Of a DNA stretch of 64,000 nucleotides, positions 34,828 through 45,736 are shown piece after piece. The notes under the pieces were generated by a model that was not told the origin of the DNA, ran no database searches, and saw nothing but the letters and a program-made list of their open reading frames with translations. Origin of the DNA: Symbiotaphrina buchneri (taxonomy: Eukaryota > Ascomycota > Symbiotaphrinales > Symbiotaphrinaceae); contig BCIG01000024.1 in NCBI GenBank assembly GCA_001599915.1, forward strand, positions 456,402-520,401, in the 5' to 3' direction. Numbering within the stretch: the first letter of the stretch is position 1; the number at the start of each line of letters is the position of its first letter. The position numbers and the translations under genes were made by a program.

Positions 34828-36021
34828 TTCGAGGGGTTCGAAGTTTCCAGAGCAAGAGCAAGTTCGACGGCTTATGGTGGAGCGAAGCTAGCGGGCGAGC
34901 GACGAGGCCCAAATCGTTGCCAGAATGTGCAACGGTTAAAGGCCGACTTATCCAGCCAGGGTCCAAGTTTGGTGGTCCGCGTGTGGGCAATATCTCGTGC
35001 AGGAGTAGCGGTCAGAGGCTTCGCACAAAGGTGAGTGAGACCACTGGGTTCTGAGTGGCGAAGTTTGGATAGTGAATCGCGGTAGGGGTCCTATTCAATT
35101 TGTAGGCGGGGTACGCGGGAATCAAGCTGCTTCCTTGGATCCTGTCGCGCAAACAATGACGGCTGATAATGGTTGTGCAAGAAGCTGCGCACGCATCCAG
35201 GGAAGTTGACGTGGAACGGAAGAGCGGATGGCGGTGGGACGCCGCAGGGCGGGGCAGACCCAACTGGCACTTGTTGCAGGGCCTTCGCACATCAGTCAGT
35301 CCACCCGGAGGTTCACGAAGCTAGTACGCTGCAAATTGCCGTCATGATTGGGCTGCAGCCTTCGAGTAAAATCATGGTGGCTGTGATGCTACGTCGACGT
35401 GCATAAGCTCAAACGTTAGCTCGACAACAATCATGGCCTTGATCTGATAGGCCACACCCATTTGGCAAGAGGCGATTGTTTCTTTCCAAGTCTTAAGGTA
35501 GGAAGAATGATTGCGGCATGCACTGGACGCCACGATGTGAGGCTGCAATCATAGAGATCACTGTTGGTATAATAATTATTATCTGGTGGTGCAAGCTGTT
35601 GTTGACAGTTTTGCTTCTTGAACGCAGGTACGAACTAAAGGGAGCTACGGAAGTACTGTACTACCTTACTCAGAACAACGGTACAGTACATAAGGTACTT
35701 GTAGGCGTACCGTACGCCAAGGATCGCGCATCAATCTCCCGAACTAGAACGGATTTCTTATACTTGAAGGATGAGCTCAAAGTAGCTGTGGGGAGAATGG
35801 AGGAAGTGGAGACAATGGTGAGCCGTGATCACTGAGGAGCTGCGTCTGCTGTGACTGACAAGGGCCAGCTTCATGACCATTTGCAGTTGACGCAAAACCA
35901 AAGAGTCTTCATCCTGACTATAGCTGCAACGATATATGTCCCTCTTTCTTTCCTTTCGGTATGTAGTCTTAAACACCAGTCCGTCAGCCAGATGAACTAA
36001 CCTACAAAGGGCTTCTTCGGC
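34828..36021. other. Divergent intergenic region, no gene seen
   Basis: Lies between the DUF3824-like gene (-) and the membrane protein gene (+), so it contains both promoters. Short AAGGTA/TACCGTAC words occur at about 35640-35720. No supportable frame. Confidence 0.5.
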
Positions 36022-36666
36022 ATGAACATATCGAATGACCAACCACACGACTTCTCCGGCCTTGGCGACTTCACAAACTCGTCACTGTCCAACCTGACTA
36101 GACCGGAATACAATCAAACGGCCATCCTTCTGAACGCCGTCACTGCGTCAGGCAGTCGCAACTGGCAGCTAAAAGACTACTTCATCTTCGCCACCCCGTT
36201 CTTCTTTACGATCCCACTGTTTCTCGTCGCCGGGGGAATATTTCGTTGGTCCGTGCAGTCAGCCGCCAGATACGCGGTCTACTGGCGCAACGTGCTCTTC
36301 GTGCTGGCGCCGCTCTTTTACGTGGGGTTCTACTGGGCGCTGCCGTGGTTCACATACCGGAAGTGGTTTACGGATCCGGACATTTCCTACTATCAAGAGT
36401 TTCTACACTGGAGCGTGTACGCGAGCGGATACCTCGCCTACGTGATCCTCAACTGCATCGGCTTCGGCCTGTTCACATTATCCAGGCTGTACGTGGCCTT
36501 TACGAGACAACGTAGGCGCCGGCTGTGGGTCTGCTTCGCGGTCGTGGTGGCTGGATCGATCACCCTCGATGACCTGGTCGTCATCCCGTACGGCTTCCCG
36601 CTCTGGATGCTGTTTCCGTACGCATTCCTCGCGTGGATCTGGTTTGTTAGGGAACGATCGGCTTGA
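36022..36666 (+). CDS. Small multipass membrane protein, unknown function
   Basis: Single exon, 214 aa, ATG at 36022. The N-terminus is hydrophilic with several N-glycosylation sequons (NSS, NLT, NQT), suggesting it faces the lumen or outside. About five hydrophobic segments follow: YFIFATPFFFTIPLFLVAGG; VYWRNVLFVLAPLFYVGFYW; ASGYLAYVILNCIGFGLFTL; LWVCFAVVVAGSITL; FPLWMLFPYAFLAWIWFV. Basic loops (RQRRRRL) lie between them, and the protein ends at RERSA. I do not recognise the family. Codon third positions are G/C-rich and the frame is unbroken, so it is probably a real gene. It marks the right end of the orderly block. Confidence 0.7.
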   Translation: MNISNDQPHDFSGLGDFTNSSLSNLTRPEYNQTAILLNAVTASGSRNWQLKDYFIFATPFFFTIPLFLVAGGIFRWSVQSAARYAVYWRNVLFVLAPLFYVGFYWALPWFTYRKWFTDPDISYYQEFLHWSVYASGYLAYVILNCIGFGLFTLSRLYVAFTRQRRRRLWVCFAVVVAGSITLDDLVVIPYGFPLWMLFPYAFLAWIWFVRERSA

Positions 36667-36742
36667 GGGAAAGGTGCGGTTGTTATTCAGTCAATGAGGT
36701 TGATGAAGTTTCGCTTTTTATGCTCATATTATATATATTATA

Positions 36743-37015
36743 CTATACTATACTGGATTTGCAAACGATGACTACAGCCCGCCACAAAACACGGCACGCT
36801 TGGCTGTGCCACATCCTTTTGACTCCGAGACAGTAGGAGAGACTGAGCTTGTCGTGGACTTCGGTATTCCCGCTGGAGGTCGTATCGATCATGTTCTCCA
36901 GAATCATCGTCACGATTTCGGGTATAAGGAAGATTCGATGAGGGGTGGCTGGGATCTCGTTACCCGTGTCCCGGTTGCTGAGCTTGTTGCCGCCGTTGCC
37001 ATCAGGGGTAGCCAT
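36743..37015 (-). CDS. Short F-box-like protein
   Basis: 90 codons, ATG at 37015 to a stop at 36743. After a hydrophilic start the frame reads RIFLIPEIVTMILENMID, LSYCLGVKRMWHSQACRVLW and RAVVIVCKS. This is the typical start of fungal F-box proteins, where the F-box links substrates to Skp1 in SCF ubiquitin ligases. There is no substrate-binding region downstream, since the frame ends just after the box, so it is either a truncated relic or a very short protein. Confidence 0.5.
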   Translation of the reverse strand: MATPDGNGGNKLSNRDTGNEIPATPHRIFLIPEIVTMILENMIDTTSSGNTEVHDKLSLSYCLGVKRMWHSQACRVLWRAVVIVCKSSIV

Positions 37016-37799
37016 TGTGTTTCAGGACAGGTCTTGATCGTGGGAACCAGCTCCTCCTATCGAGCTTCTGAATCCTCGCGCACATGCCTCTCGGAGATAG
37101 ACATGGCTTCATAACCCGAAACTCCTCGATCAACCCGGGAGAGAGCCCTGTCCCAAATGCCTCCTTACACTTCTTATATACCACGACCGACGGCAAGATG
37201 AGAAGCGATATATGCTTATTCGGTAGAAACAGGCCACAGCGCACACGGCAAGTCCGGCTTGACCTTCCAGAGGTCCTTGTGGAAACAGATCTCGGCTGGT
37301 GTACCACTAACCGTCGCATCGGAGTTGATTGGGCCAGCCAGATCGAGTCTCTGGTGGAGGCATCAGCAATTCTTCATCTCAAATGTGGCCTTGGCCTTGG
37401 AACTTACGCTCTATGCACAGAGCGTTGTAGAGAACGGTGAGATCTGCAGTGGCGTTTAATCAGCTTACGTCTGACCACAGGGAAGCTGCGTCCAGCTGCG
37501 GCAATGTATGTAGCTCAAAGACTGCAGCTACAGTAGGATCATCACTCACTTCTGCCCATGTTGATCAAGCAATCATCCTACGAGGATTGCTTAGCCCTGG
37601 TACGGACCAAGATACGAACGAACACAAAGCTGGAGGTGATCAAGGTATAGATAGCAAGTACGATAAGGAGGGTGTCGTGGGACTCCTTCTCGAGCTGAGG
37701 AGTCCCGTTAAACAACCACTTCATTTTCGCGAAGCTGGATGGTGTGAAGACGAGAGCAGGGATGTTGAGCAAGAAGGACGGGTCTCCGAACGAGACGAT
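37016..37799. other. Mostly uninterpretable, flank of a DUF3716-like relic
   Basis: Minus-strand pieces such as FLLNIPALVFTPSSFAKM and LIVLAIYTLITSSFVFVRIL (37578-37780) look like a hydrophobic segment following the relic module to the right, but in a shifted frame. Otherwise I see nothing firm. Confidence 0.35.
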
Positions 37800-37976
37800 C
37801 CCAGGGCGCCAACGCCAAGGTTTCGAGGGAGCCGGATGCACTGGCTGAACGGCCCCTTGCCAGCCAGGCAGTGGGTGTACATGCTTCTCTGTTGTCTACT
37901 CCCCATCCTTGTATGACCACGGTGTCTAACTGGTATCCCTGGTTCCTTGTGAGGTCTTTGGCGTTCTTCGGGGTAC
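37800..37976 (-). pseudogene. DUF3716-like module relic, frameshifted
   Basis: Read on the minus strand, TPKNAKDLTRNQGYQLDTVV then IQGWGVDNREACT is followed, after a frame change, by HCLAGKGPFSQCIRLP. The C-x2-C...GKGPFxxC pattern resembles the Cys-rich DUF3716 domain of fungal proteins. Compared with the related copy at 49.7 kb, this copy has two extra bases in the CACCC/ACAC run just before the second Cys, which explains the shift. The function of the family is unknown. Confidence 0.6.
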
Positions 37977-38158
37977 GTATCTTGGCTGTCAGAAGTTGAG
38001 CTCATGGAGGATGGTAAAGTTGAGCTCACGGGCAGCAACAAATGAAGTTGAGCAGACCGCAACCATCGCCCCGTATGGGCAAGCGCATTTCTCGCTTTCA
38101 CACCCAATCGGACGACTGAATTATATCTGTGTTAGTCTTTCTGGACCTCACGGTAGGT

Positions 38159-38760
38159 TTAAATACAAGATGAAGTGGCCAGGTGTATGCTGTGTACGTA
38201 CCATGACTGTCTCGGTCCGTGGACGTCCCGCGGGGACCCCGGAGAATGGGTCATCAGGAAAAGTGCTGTGCCCAATTGTATCAGGCAAATTTGCTTGCTG
38301 CTGTTCTTTCTCCAACGGCAGCGCACAAGCCCTCTGGGTCGATGGTGAACGTCCGAGCTTCGTTCCGCGCGTTTACATCTGAATGGATCAAGCGGAGTCA
38401 CCAGTTTGATTTGGACACCCTTGATTATTCCCGTATCTGAAGGCCGGACGAAGAATTTCCACTCGTGGTCACTGGAAGACCCGGGAGACGGCCAGATGAG
38501 CCTGTGGGTGTTTCCGATGAAGATGATGATAGTTTGCATGTCATGCCGCGGCAGCACCGCCCCGTTCCCATCTCGCAGCACTTCTGCAGCTCTCTCAGCA
38601 TATTTAGCAGGATAAGTCCTCTGCAGCTGCCTAGCCAGAATCTCATCCTGCGGCCCTGTCGTGGCGTCAACCACATCGGGCAGTTGGCCCCGACCTGGCT
38701 GGTACGGGGTGAGCATGCTGGGCTGCTCATCAACGGAAACGATGGTCATCTGCGAGGGAT
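38159..38760 (-). pseudogene. Decayed partial copy of the neighbouring RING-type gene
   Basis: The frame SQMTIVSVDEQPSMLTPYQ aligns with SQMTIVSVDDHPSMMEAVNP of the neighbour at 38.8-39.6 kb. Further matches (GANCP; WKFFV versus GEFFV; DPEGLCAAVGERT versus HPEGFCAAFGERT) appear in other frames, so several indels separate them. The first half of the RING (the paired Cys and Cys-x-His) is absent. No intact product is possible. Confidence 0.55.
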
Positions 38761-38800
38761 GGAGGCGCTGTTCTCCACCAACTTCCGTCCAGAAGGTCCT

Positions 38801-39623
38801 CTAATTATCATTTGCTCCCGAATCGCTCTTCGAATAACCGACAATCTTCCTCGGTCCAATCCAGGAGCCAGGGCGCGACCGGCATCTGGAGATGCATTTG
38901 GTTGGGGCGTGGCCGGGCGCAATGGCAGCAGCAGAAGGGCCGGCTGTGACGGGGCCGGCGGAGACTGGACCAGCAAGACCAGAGAGAATGCCAACAGTAC
39001 CGGCGAGCAAGGGCGCTGGCGGGGCCGACGGAGGGAGTCCTAGCGCAGACTGATTCACAAAGAATTCTCCTTCTGGAGTTCGTTGATATTGATGATTTAT
39101 GGCGGCGAGGGCCTTTCGATACTTCAAGGGTAGATCTCTCCACCCCCCAGAGGTGTATGGTTTCTTGGTCCGGTCCCCTCCGTCATTGAACTCCTTCGCC
39201 GCCGCCACGTTTGCCTCCGGATGGGTCTCACGTGCTTTTCGTAGTTGTATGATCAACATCAACTCTGAAAGTGTAGTTGTTCTTTCTCCAAAGGCAGCGC
39301 AGAAACCCTCAGGGTGTCTGGTCCCCGCGGAATCCAACTCTGTTGCCAGCGTTTCCTCTGGCGTCCCCGTCGTACTCGTCTGGCACAATGGACAGTTCGC
39401 CTCGACTGGGTTCACTGCTTCCATCATGCTAGGATGGTCATCTACAGACACAATCGTCATCTGGGATGTGACAGATATATCGGCCCACTTTGCCATACAG
39501 GGGGAGCATAGGACATGCCTGCATATCGTCCTGACGGGGTTTTACAGAAGCTGCTTGCATACCGGGCAAAGGTAGTTCTTGAGGTTCCGGTCCGCCGGAC
39601 GGTTGGTTCGCTGGGCTTGCCAT
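38801..39623 (-). pseudogene. RING-type zinc-finger gene, interrupted
   Basis: One minus-strand frame reads NYLCPVCKQLL, a TAA stop, then NPVRTICRHVLCSPCMAKWA and later ANCPLCQTS. The Cys/His spacing is that of a C3HC4 RING with a long insert before the last pair, which would make it an E3 ubiquitin ligase. The TAA sits inside the RING where a CAA or AAA codon would fit. The downstream frame runs from MAKWADISVTSQMTIVS to a stop at 38801. A 3' piece in another frame (PVAPWLLDWTEEDCRLFEER) also looks coding. The only ATG (39623, MASPANQPSGG) is out of frame with the RING. The gene is probably broken, although an unusual intron removing the stop cannot be excluded. Confidence 0.6.
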
Positions 39624-40396
39624 TGTGAGTTCAAGGGAAAAGCAAAGAAGATGAATGAAGTGATATATCCAAGTGCGGATGAGGAGTGTCTACATGCCGA
39701 TGTAACATAAACGATGTCGACCGAACAGACATTTCTCTTTGCCACCAATGGCAGTGCAGCATTGCATTGTTGGAGCTTTTCAAGTTGTTCTCTTCATGCT
39801 GCTCTTCCTTCGACGCAACTTCTTGAGATTCATTATCCCCGTTGGCAGTGCAGCATCCGGGATGCGATATCAAAGGACAGATCCTTCCCTAAAAGGGGAC
39901 GCAAAAAGCTCCACGAGTTGGAGCAGCGTAACCTGAAGGTGGACAAATGACGGGGAACGAAGCGGGCATCTCATGCACCGCGGTGTATACGCATATATAC
40001 TGACAAGAGAGGATGCATCACCAGTTGTCGACGTATTGTCGTCCTGTCCGTGTCCTGCTTCAAAATCGGCCCAGCGTACATGTCGTGCTGGGCGTTGACC
40101 TGGTCTTGCGAGTGCACTTCTTCTTGGCGATACCGCGTCCCAGTGATACGGCGTATGCGTTCCTGACATGCGTTCCTGACTATATAGAGGATAAGTCTGC
40201 TCAGCAGTAGCGTATATATATACAGCTACCATGGCGCATCGAGAGCTGCAAGGCGCCTGCTCCCTTCCTTGGCTTCTCAGACGTTTGTCTTTCTTGGACA
40301 AACACAGATTCATCACACTTCAATCTGTCCACTCATGCCTCATAGGGCTGCAAATGATGGCGCTGCTGCGGCGAGACTGCTGCGGCGAGACTAAGG
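39624..40396. other. Intergenic, no gene seen
   Basis: Upstream of the RING-type gene. Only short overlapping frames are present. Confidence 0.4.
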
Positions 40397-41387
40397 TTAG
40401 CACGACATCCTGAGCCTTCTGGTGTAAGTCGACGTCAAGATGGCACATGGCGTGTGACGTGTAGGGCGGTGCCACCAGTGCGTCCTGGAGCTTGTGGAAG
40501 TTGATTGTGATGTTTGACGGCTTGCTGGCCAACCTACCCGGGGGCACGAGATGTGTTTCCTAGGGCGTTTGAAGGATTTCCCACAAAAGTCACACTTGTG
40601 CGGCTTCAACGGAACACGAACGTGGATGTGCGAGGTGATATGGTCGGCTTCCACTACGTCCTTTGGACCGGAATTTCGGGGAATGTCCTTGAAGAGCACT
40701 TGCATCGCTCTCTCCATAACCCGGCGGCGCAGAGAACCTTCTGGCGATAGGAGCCAAAGTGTGCACTGACTCCGTTGGCTGATATGGTTGCCAACCGCAG
40801 GACCGGGTTTTCCTCTCTCGGATTGAATTCCAAGATGCTCTCCCTGACCGCACCCAGCCACAGCATCGGAGACGCCATGACTGGCCCAAAGTGACCCCGC
40901 TTTGGATAGTATGCTGCCAGGCGGACGGCCACGGTGCATTTCTCTCCATTGTACTGTCCCTCCGTGGCTGAGCGGTTGTAATAGTGGATTACATCAAGAA
41001 ATTCGTCGAGACTGTCTCTGATATTCTCTCTTAGGCGAACACTACGCTCATAGAGAATAACTAAAACCTTGATTAGATCTCTGATGGAGTGGCATATCTC
41101 CTCGACGTCAGTGAAACTCACAAGCCAGTAAGGAGAATAGGAAGTTTCGATCCGTCCAAGGCGCTTCTTCAGCTCCTCCTTCAGCGTTGACCGATCGCAA
41201 GTTGAGCGAAACGGTGAAGCCCACCGCGTAGCCAAGACGGGAGAGCAGAGCGAGAGCAATGCCCACTAAGCAAAGCAAGAGCTAAGAAAGAGGGGCGCAA
41301 GAGCAAAGCAAAACAAAGCGGAGTGTGTGCGGTCATGTTGGAACTCTCTGTTTCTGCATCATAGACACCCCGTGTTTGCTCCGCCAT
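40397..41387 (-). pseudogene. Uncharacterised coding-like region containing a PacC-type C2H2 zinc-finger scrap
   Basis: From the ATG at 41387 (MAEQTRGVYDAETESSN) frames run leftward. One long frame (about 40654-41259) is protein-like: [71 protein letters not shown]. In a different frame, 40562-40650 encodes [17 protein letters not shown] followed by [12 protein letters not shown] recognise this as the highly conserved PacC/Rim101 zinc-finger stretch (end of one finger and start of the next). It then departs to RKHISCP where PacC would continue with its third finger. This cannot be an intact PacC. It may be a chimera or degraded gene; exon structure is unresolved. Confidence 0.5.
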
Positions 41388-41970
41388 ATCTGTTGATGTT
41401 GTTGAGGGGTTGCCAGGATGTTTTCTTGGATATCAATATAAAATGGAATACGTTGGAGCTGGTGCAATGAGCTATATGGCACGCGTCTTTCCATTATAAT
41501 ACCTTTATGAGAAAAGTAGCGCTGAGGATGGCTGGACGTGGTGAGAAAGATGTAGCCAAAGGGATCCAGCTGGCAACCTGCTGGAGACGTGGTCTTTATA
41601 TATTATGAAGTGGCTGGCTCATATGTATTCACATTAGTGTACGTTTGCCTCTATAATGTTTGATAGGTCATCAAGTGGAGAACGTCATGCGTTGCAGTGA
41701 CTACGAAATTGAGGCAGTATGTGATCATTGAATTCCGTGACGCAAGCGACGGGGCAAAGCAGTCTACTAGTCAACTCTTGAGCATTGAAATAGTAGTCCA
41801 AGGCCCTCTCCGTTTCCCTATCATTACAGAAACTCCACACTTTACACACGCCTTGATCTCTATCTCCTGATACTCAAGCTAACTCCTTACATCGGCCACA
41901 CCCTGATATCAAGATCCACATCCCCCCCTCACGACGTATCCTAAATTTACTCCACCATTACAGCGACATT
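41388..41970. other. Intergenic / promoter of first BTB-like gene
   Basis: CT-rich leader (about 41800-41960: repeated CTCC, TCTATCTCC) immediately before the ATG at 41971, typical of fungal 5' leaders. No gene is seen. Confidence 0.45.
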
Positions 41971-42558
41971 ATGGCTTCCCAGCAGGAGCCGCTGCCAGCC
42001 TTGCTCAATTCGGTGTATTGGTATAACGATCCCGATACCGTCGTTGCCGATGGCGATGTCCAGCTCCTAAACGTACACAATGATGGCACACCTCCTGAGC
42101 GCTGGCTGGTTTCTTCTATGGTCTTACGCAACGCTTCGGCCAGGTGGGCAGAGGTCTTTGCCCCCTACCAGGCTTCCCAGAATTACACCTTGGAATTCCC
42201 AGATCTGGATCACATGATCCTCAGTCTGGCCTTGAGGATAGTTCACGGCAATGATAATCTCGAACCAGGAGACTACCCTCCTTGGGTGCTGTATGAAATT
42301 GTCCAGCTCTGCGAGAAGTTCGACCTGCTGGGCCTTGCTCACATGTGGTTTATGCCTTCGGACATTCCGTTTCCCCCCGAGGAGAGGGGCAGGTGGGAAC
42401 AGTTACCAAGCCAAGGAATGGCTATGGAATATGGTATGAGTAAAAGCTCTCTATTCCCCTATGTAACTCTGACTGACCCTTCAGTATCGACCTGCCTCCG
42501 TCTAAGGCCGGGATTGAGGAGGATGTGGGCTGTTTTTGACACCGACTCCGAAGAGTGA
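41971..42558 (+). CDS. BTB/POZ-like domain protein
   Basis: 195 aa, ATG at 41971 with a CATTATGG context. The frame reads DTVVADGDVQLLNVHND, PERWLVSSMVLRNASARW, EVFAPYQ, LEFPDLDHMILSLALRIVHG and WVLYEIVQLCEKFDLLGLAH. This is the succession of strand, SxxL helix, later helices and KYDL-type motif seen in fungal BTB proteins of the type found next to it. BTB domains dimerise and can recruit Cul3. A stretch 42434-42484 has GT...TTCAG ends and is 51 nt, so it could be spliced without changing frame. Related proteins lie at 43.1 and 52.6 kb. Confidence 0.7.
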   Translation: MASQQEPLPALLNSVYWYNDPDTVVADGDVQLLNVHNDGTPPERWLVSSMVLRNASARWAEVFAPYQASQNYTLEFPDLDHMILSLALRIVHGNDNLEPGDYPPWVLYEIVQLCEKFDLLGLAHMWFMPSDIPFPPEERGRWEQLPSQGMAMEYGMSKSSLFPYVTLTDPSVSTCLRLRPGLRRMWAVFDTDSEE

Positions 42559-43055
42559 CAGGCGATGCCTACATAGTTTTGTTCACGCGAATCACGCCTG
42601 ACAAGGCATCAGGATGGTAATCTCAAGGATTGACATGTTATTCGGGTGAAGCTATGGGTTGAGCGAGGACGGTTCGCCAGTTGTTTGCCTTTAGAATTAC
42701 AAGAGCTTACAAGGTAGTAATTTACCTAAGCGTTATTCTTCCACGTTCAGACATAAACCATTAAATAATCCTGAGTAACTTGCGGCAAGGTAGAAACAAC
42801 TAGAGCAAACATATGGTGAATAAAGTACTGTCGCTGAGTCGTGAAGTGGGTACTTGTAACCTGCGTTCCCACGCCGTGGACGCTCCTCTCCCCTCTTTCC
42901 TCATCCAATCTCCTTCCTCACCGTGGACGCTTCTCTCACCTCGTTCCTCTAATCTCCCCCCTCACGCTCCACCTCTCCTACTATTCATCTTCAAATTCCT
43001 CAAAGCAACTTACTCAAATCTACTTACCACCCACCAACAACACGCGCTAGACAGC
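42559..43055. other. Intergenic / promoter of second BTB-like gene
   Basis: CT-rich leader at about 42890-43030 preceding the ATG at 43056. A frame continuing upstream in phase from 42813 is probably leader sequence. Confidence 0.45.
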
Positions 43056-44119
43056 ATGTCTTTGAACGCAAGCACTGTTGACAGTACTGTCAACCGCGAT
43101 CCGCCCAGGGCTCACAGCAGCGGCAGAGTTGTGATTGACTTTGAGGGAGACCTCATAATAGCCATGAGACCCAGCAACGTATCCTTCTTAGTATCTAGGA
43201 AGATATGTCGCCTTGCGTCCCCTGTCTGGGACAGAATGCTAGATCCGGACGGTCCTTGGGTGACAGCAAACACTGGGACTGATGGACATAACTCTATCAC
43301 TATAGAGGATGACCACGACATCATGCACGTCATTCTGAAGGCAGCTCACCATCGCTTGTACGCCCGTGTGGAGCCAAACAATGAAGCCGTCATCGATATT
43401 TGTGTCTTAGTTGACAAATATGATTTGATAAGGCCCATGAAAGTGTGGTTGGAGCTGTGGCGGAAAAGGCCAACCCTCAGCACGGAAGCACACCTGATCA
43501 CCGCCTGGGTTGTCGGTGATGAACACCGTTTTGGTCATGCAGCATATGGCATTTTTAACTCTGTTTGTCAAGATGAAAATGGGGATTGGAAGGCTTGCGG
43601 GACGGTTGTCCGTCAGGGCGTTTTGGACATGGATGTTTTCAGTGAGTCAAGACAGCTTCCCGCAAGCCCAACATAGCTGACGTAGCAGGCCATTTTCTCG
43701 ATGGCCGTGCGTTTCACATTCAAGTTCTTCTTAGAGCTTGCGAAGAATGCCATCCCAGATTGGACCAATCGGACACGTGGAGGTGCCTCGCCCGCAATGG
43801 CACGAGCAACTACTACTGCCTCAGAACCTATAGCCTTGGACTGCACGAGCTTTTACTTCAATACAAGCTCAGGGCACCTGGCAACAAATTCCCTGCTGTG
43901 CATGACCTCCAGACTTGGTCATTAGACGACTTACGAAAGACACTGCGAGGCATCTACTCACGGAAATACGACGCAGATCCCCACAGGCACTGTCACGTCT
44001 GGTCGGAAATAGAAAGACGGTTCAACCTATATCTTACAAGACAAGCCGACTACTTAGGCCAGGGAGAGCTGATGCTTCCGAGCCACAAAAGACATCTCAG
44101 AGAACAGGCTTCCAGATAA
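43056..44119 (+). CDS. BTB/POZ-like domain protein, two exons
   Basis: Model: join(43056..43641, 43689..44119), 338 aa; the intron is GTGAGT...TAGCTGACGTAGCAG. The BTB region reads VVIDFEGDLIIAMRPSNV, FLVSRKICRLASPVWDRML, SITIEDDHDIMHVILKAAHH and AVIDICVLVDKYDLIRPMKV. A C-terminal helical region follows (WVVGDEHRFGHAAYGIFN; then AFHIQVLLRACEECHPRL; LHELLLQYKLRAPG; WSLDDLRKTLRGIYSRKYDA). The LASPVWDRML and KYDL motifs are characteristic of fungal BTB proteins that expand in accessory regions. The ATG at 43056 is preferred over one at 42813 because the intervening sequence is CT-rich leader. Confidence 0.78.
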
Positions 44120-45330
44120 AGGTTCGTTTGTATCATCCCTGGACTTGGGTACAGTGATCGCTGACTATTGACAGGAAAGCCTATTGCCATCCTACAAGGG
44201 AAAGTTCGGGTGTTCAGTTCACGAGCTTGACCAAAACAGTCAATGTAGTGGCCTCATAAGCTATTGGCAGCCCTGATCGAGCGGCTGAGCTTATGGTCAA
44301 GATCTGTCTACAGTGTGTACAAGCTCCTGGACATATAGGATGGCGATAGGAGCATAAAAGGTCCTGGCCAAGACCGGTCGGCCAGGACGATCAAGACGCG
44401 GTGTCCCTCTTCCTGGATCCGAGTCTGTACCAAGACCCATCTAGTGACCCGATGGACTATCGAAACGCAGCTTCTCATTGTGCCTGAACACTGCTTGTCT
44501 TGAAATTTGCGACGGATAAATGTTGTCTAGAAACCAAGGGAACGCGTACGCGCATCGGCGGTCTTTGGGCTCTAATCTCAACGCCGCTAATATTCGTCAC
44601 AATATCTGTAATATGTCCAACGGCATATCATCGTGCAGCCGCTGTTGAAAACCACCCACACCGGCATCCAAGAGGGGTGGTTACATCTTCCTTCCAACTA
44701 CTCCGGTTAGACTAAGTCATGCTGCAACGGAAGGTCACCAGAAGGGAACAACACCATCTCGTGGTTCCCGAGCAATATAACATCCGAAGACGTTGATTGC
44801 ACTATGGAGGTGAGGTGGAAGCCTTGCCCTCCAATTACGACAACAGCAGTGGTAATAGTGGACGGGTCGATGCTCTTTTCAAGATTATCTGAAGTCATCT
44901 AGTTGCGCCTACACAAGTGATCGAGCCTTTCGGTCCCGTTCAAGCACAAGGCGTCCCCAAGACACATGAGGACAACACAGCGCTGTGGGCGGCAGGCTGC
45001 TTTCTCCGACAGTACAAGCAACAACGAGATGTCTACAATCACCGTTCAGAAAGACGTTCAAGCTCAGAATGACGCTAGTGCTATACCATGAACCAACACG
45101 CCCAACTTGGACTTATCTTTCCTGTCTATCAGGAGGCTGCCATGCTCGTCCGCAACGGCGCATGCCTGTGCGGACTGTCTCCAAAGACATCGGCCGTCCT
45201 GTCTCGGAAGGGCCTCTTGCTGGTGTGCATGTAAAGGAAACACACCCGCGAGTAAGAGGCCTTCGAACCGGGATGGTGGCTTTTCCGACTGTTACCCTCA
45301 ATAAGTGGTGGGTTTCAGGGGTTAGAGAAA
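44120..45330. other. No intact gene; short coding-like scraps
   Basis: Frames are short and overlap on both strands. About 45098-45125 (CAACTTGGACTTATCTTTCC) recurs at about 59203-59222 next to another dispersed repeat, showing that pieces of this stretch were duplicated to 59 kb. Confidence 0.4.
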
Positions 45331-45533
45331 TTGATGCAGCCTCTGCCACCTCCCCCAGTCAATGATGACGGCGACCTGCTTATTGAAACCATCAGCGAAC
45401 TCTACGACCTAGAGCACATCGAAAGCAGCTTCGTCATCCACTTTACCATGCATGGTCGTTATATCACACTACAATCCTTTGAAGGTGGCTACGTAATAAA
45501 TCCTTTCGCTATCACGGCATACCAGGGACGTTC

Positions 45534-45736
45534 TAGTAGCTATGCTGCAAGAACGGTGTTTTGCCGCGTGTCACTCCGACTAGAATTAATCCCCTGGCAG
45601 CGCCGTACTTGCCAGGTCTACAGCAGAGGGATGCCAACACGCAGATGGCCATGGCCAGTCCACTATTGGCGTCAACAAGGCTATCCCGATCAAGGCTCCC
45701 CTTGCTACCGAACCTGCAAATGTGGACTCACCACAG
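45534..45736 (+). repeat. Dispersed module R2, copy a
   Basis: About 200 bp sharing high identity with 59001-59200 and 59273-59482, and lower identity with 62554-62680. In its best frame it encodes RVTPTRINPLAAPYLPGLQQ then RDANTQM, followed here by a frame change relative to the other copies. Confidence 0.85.
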
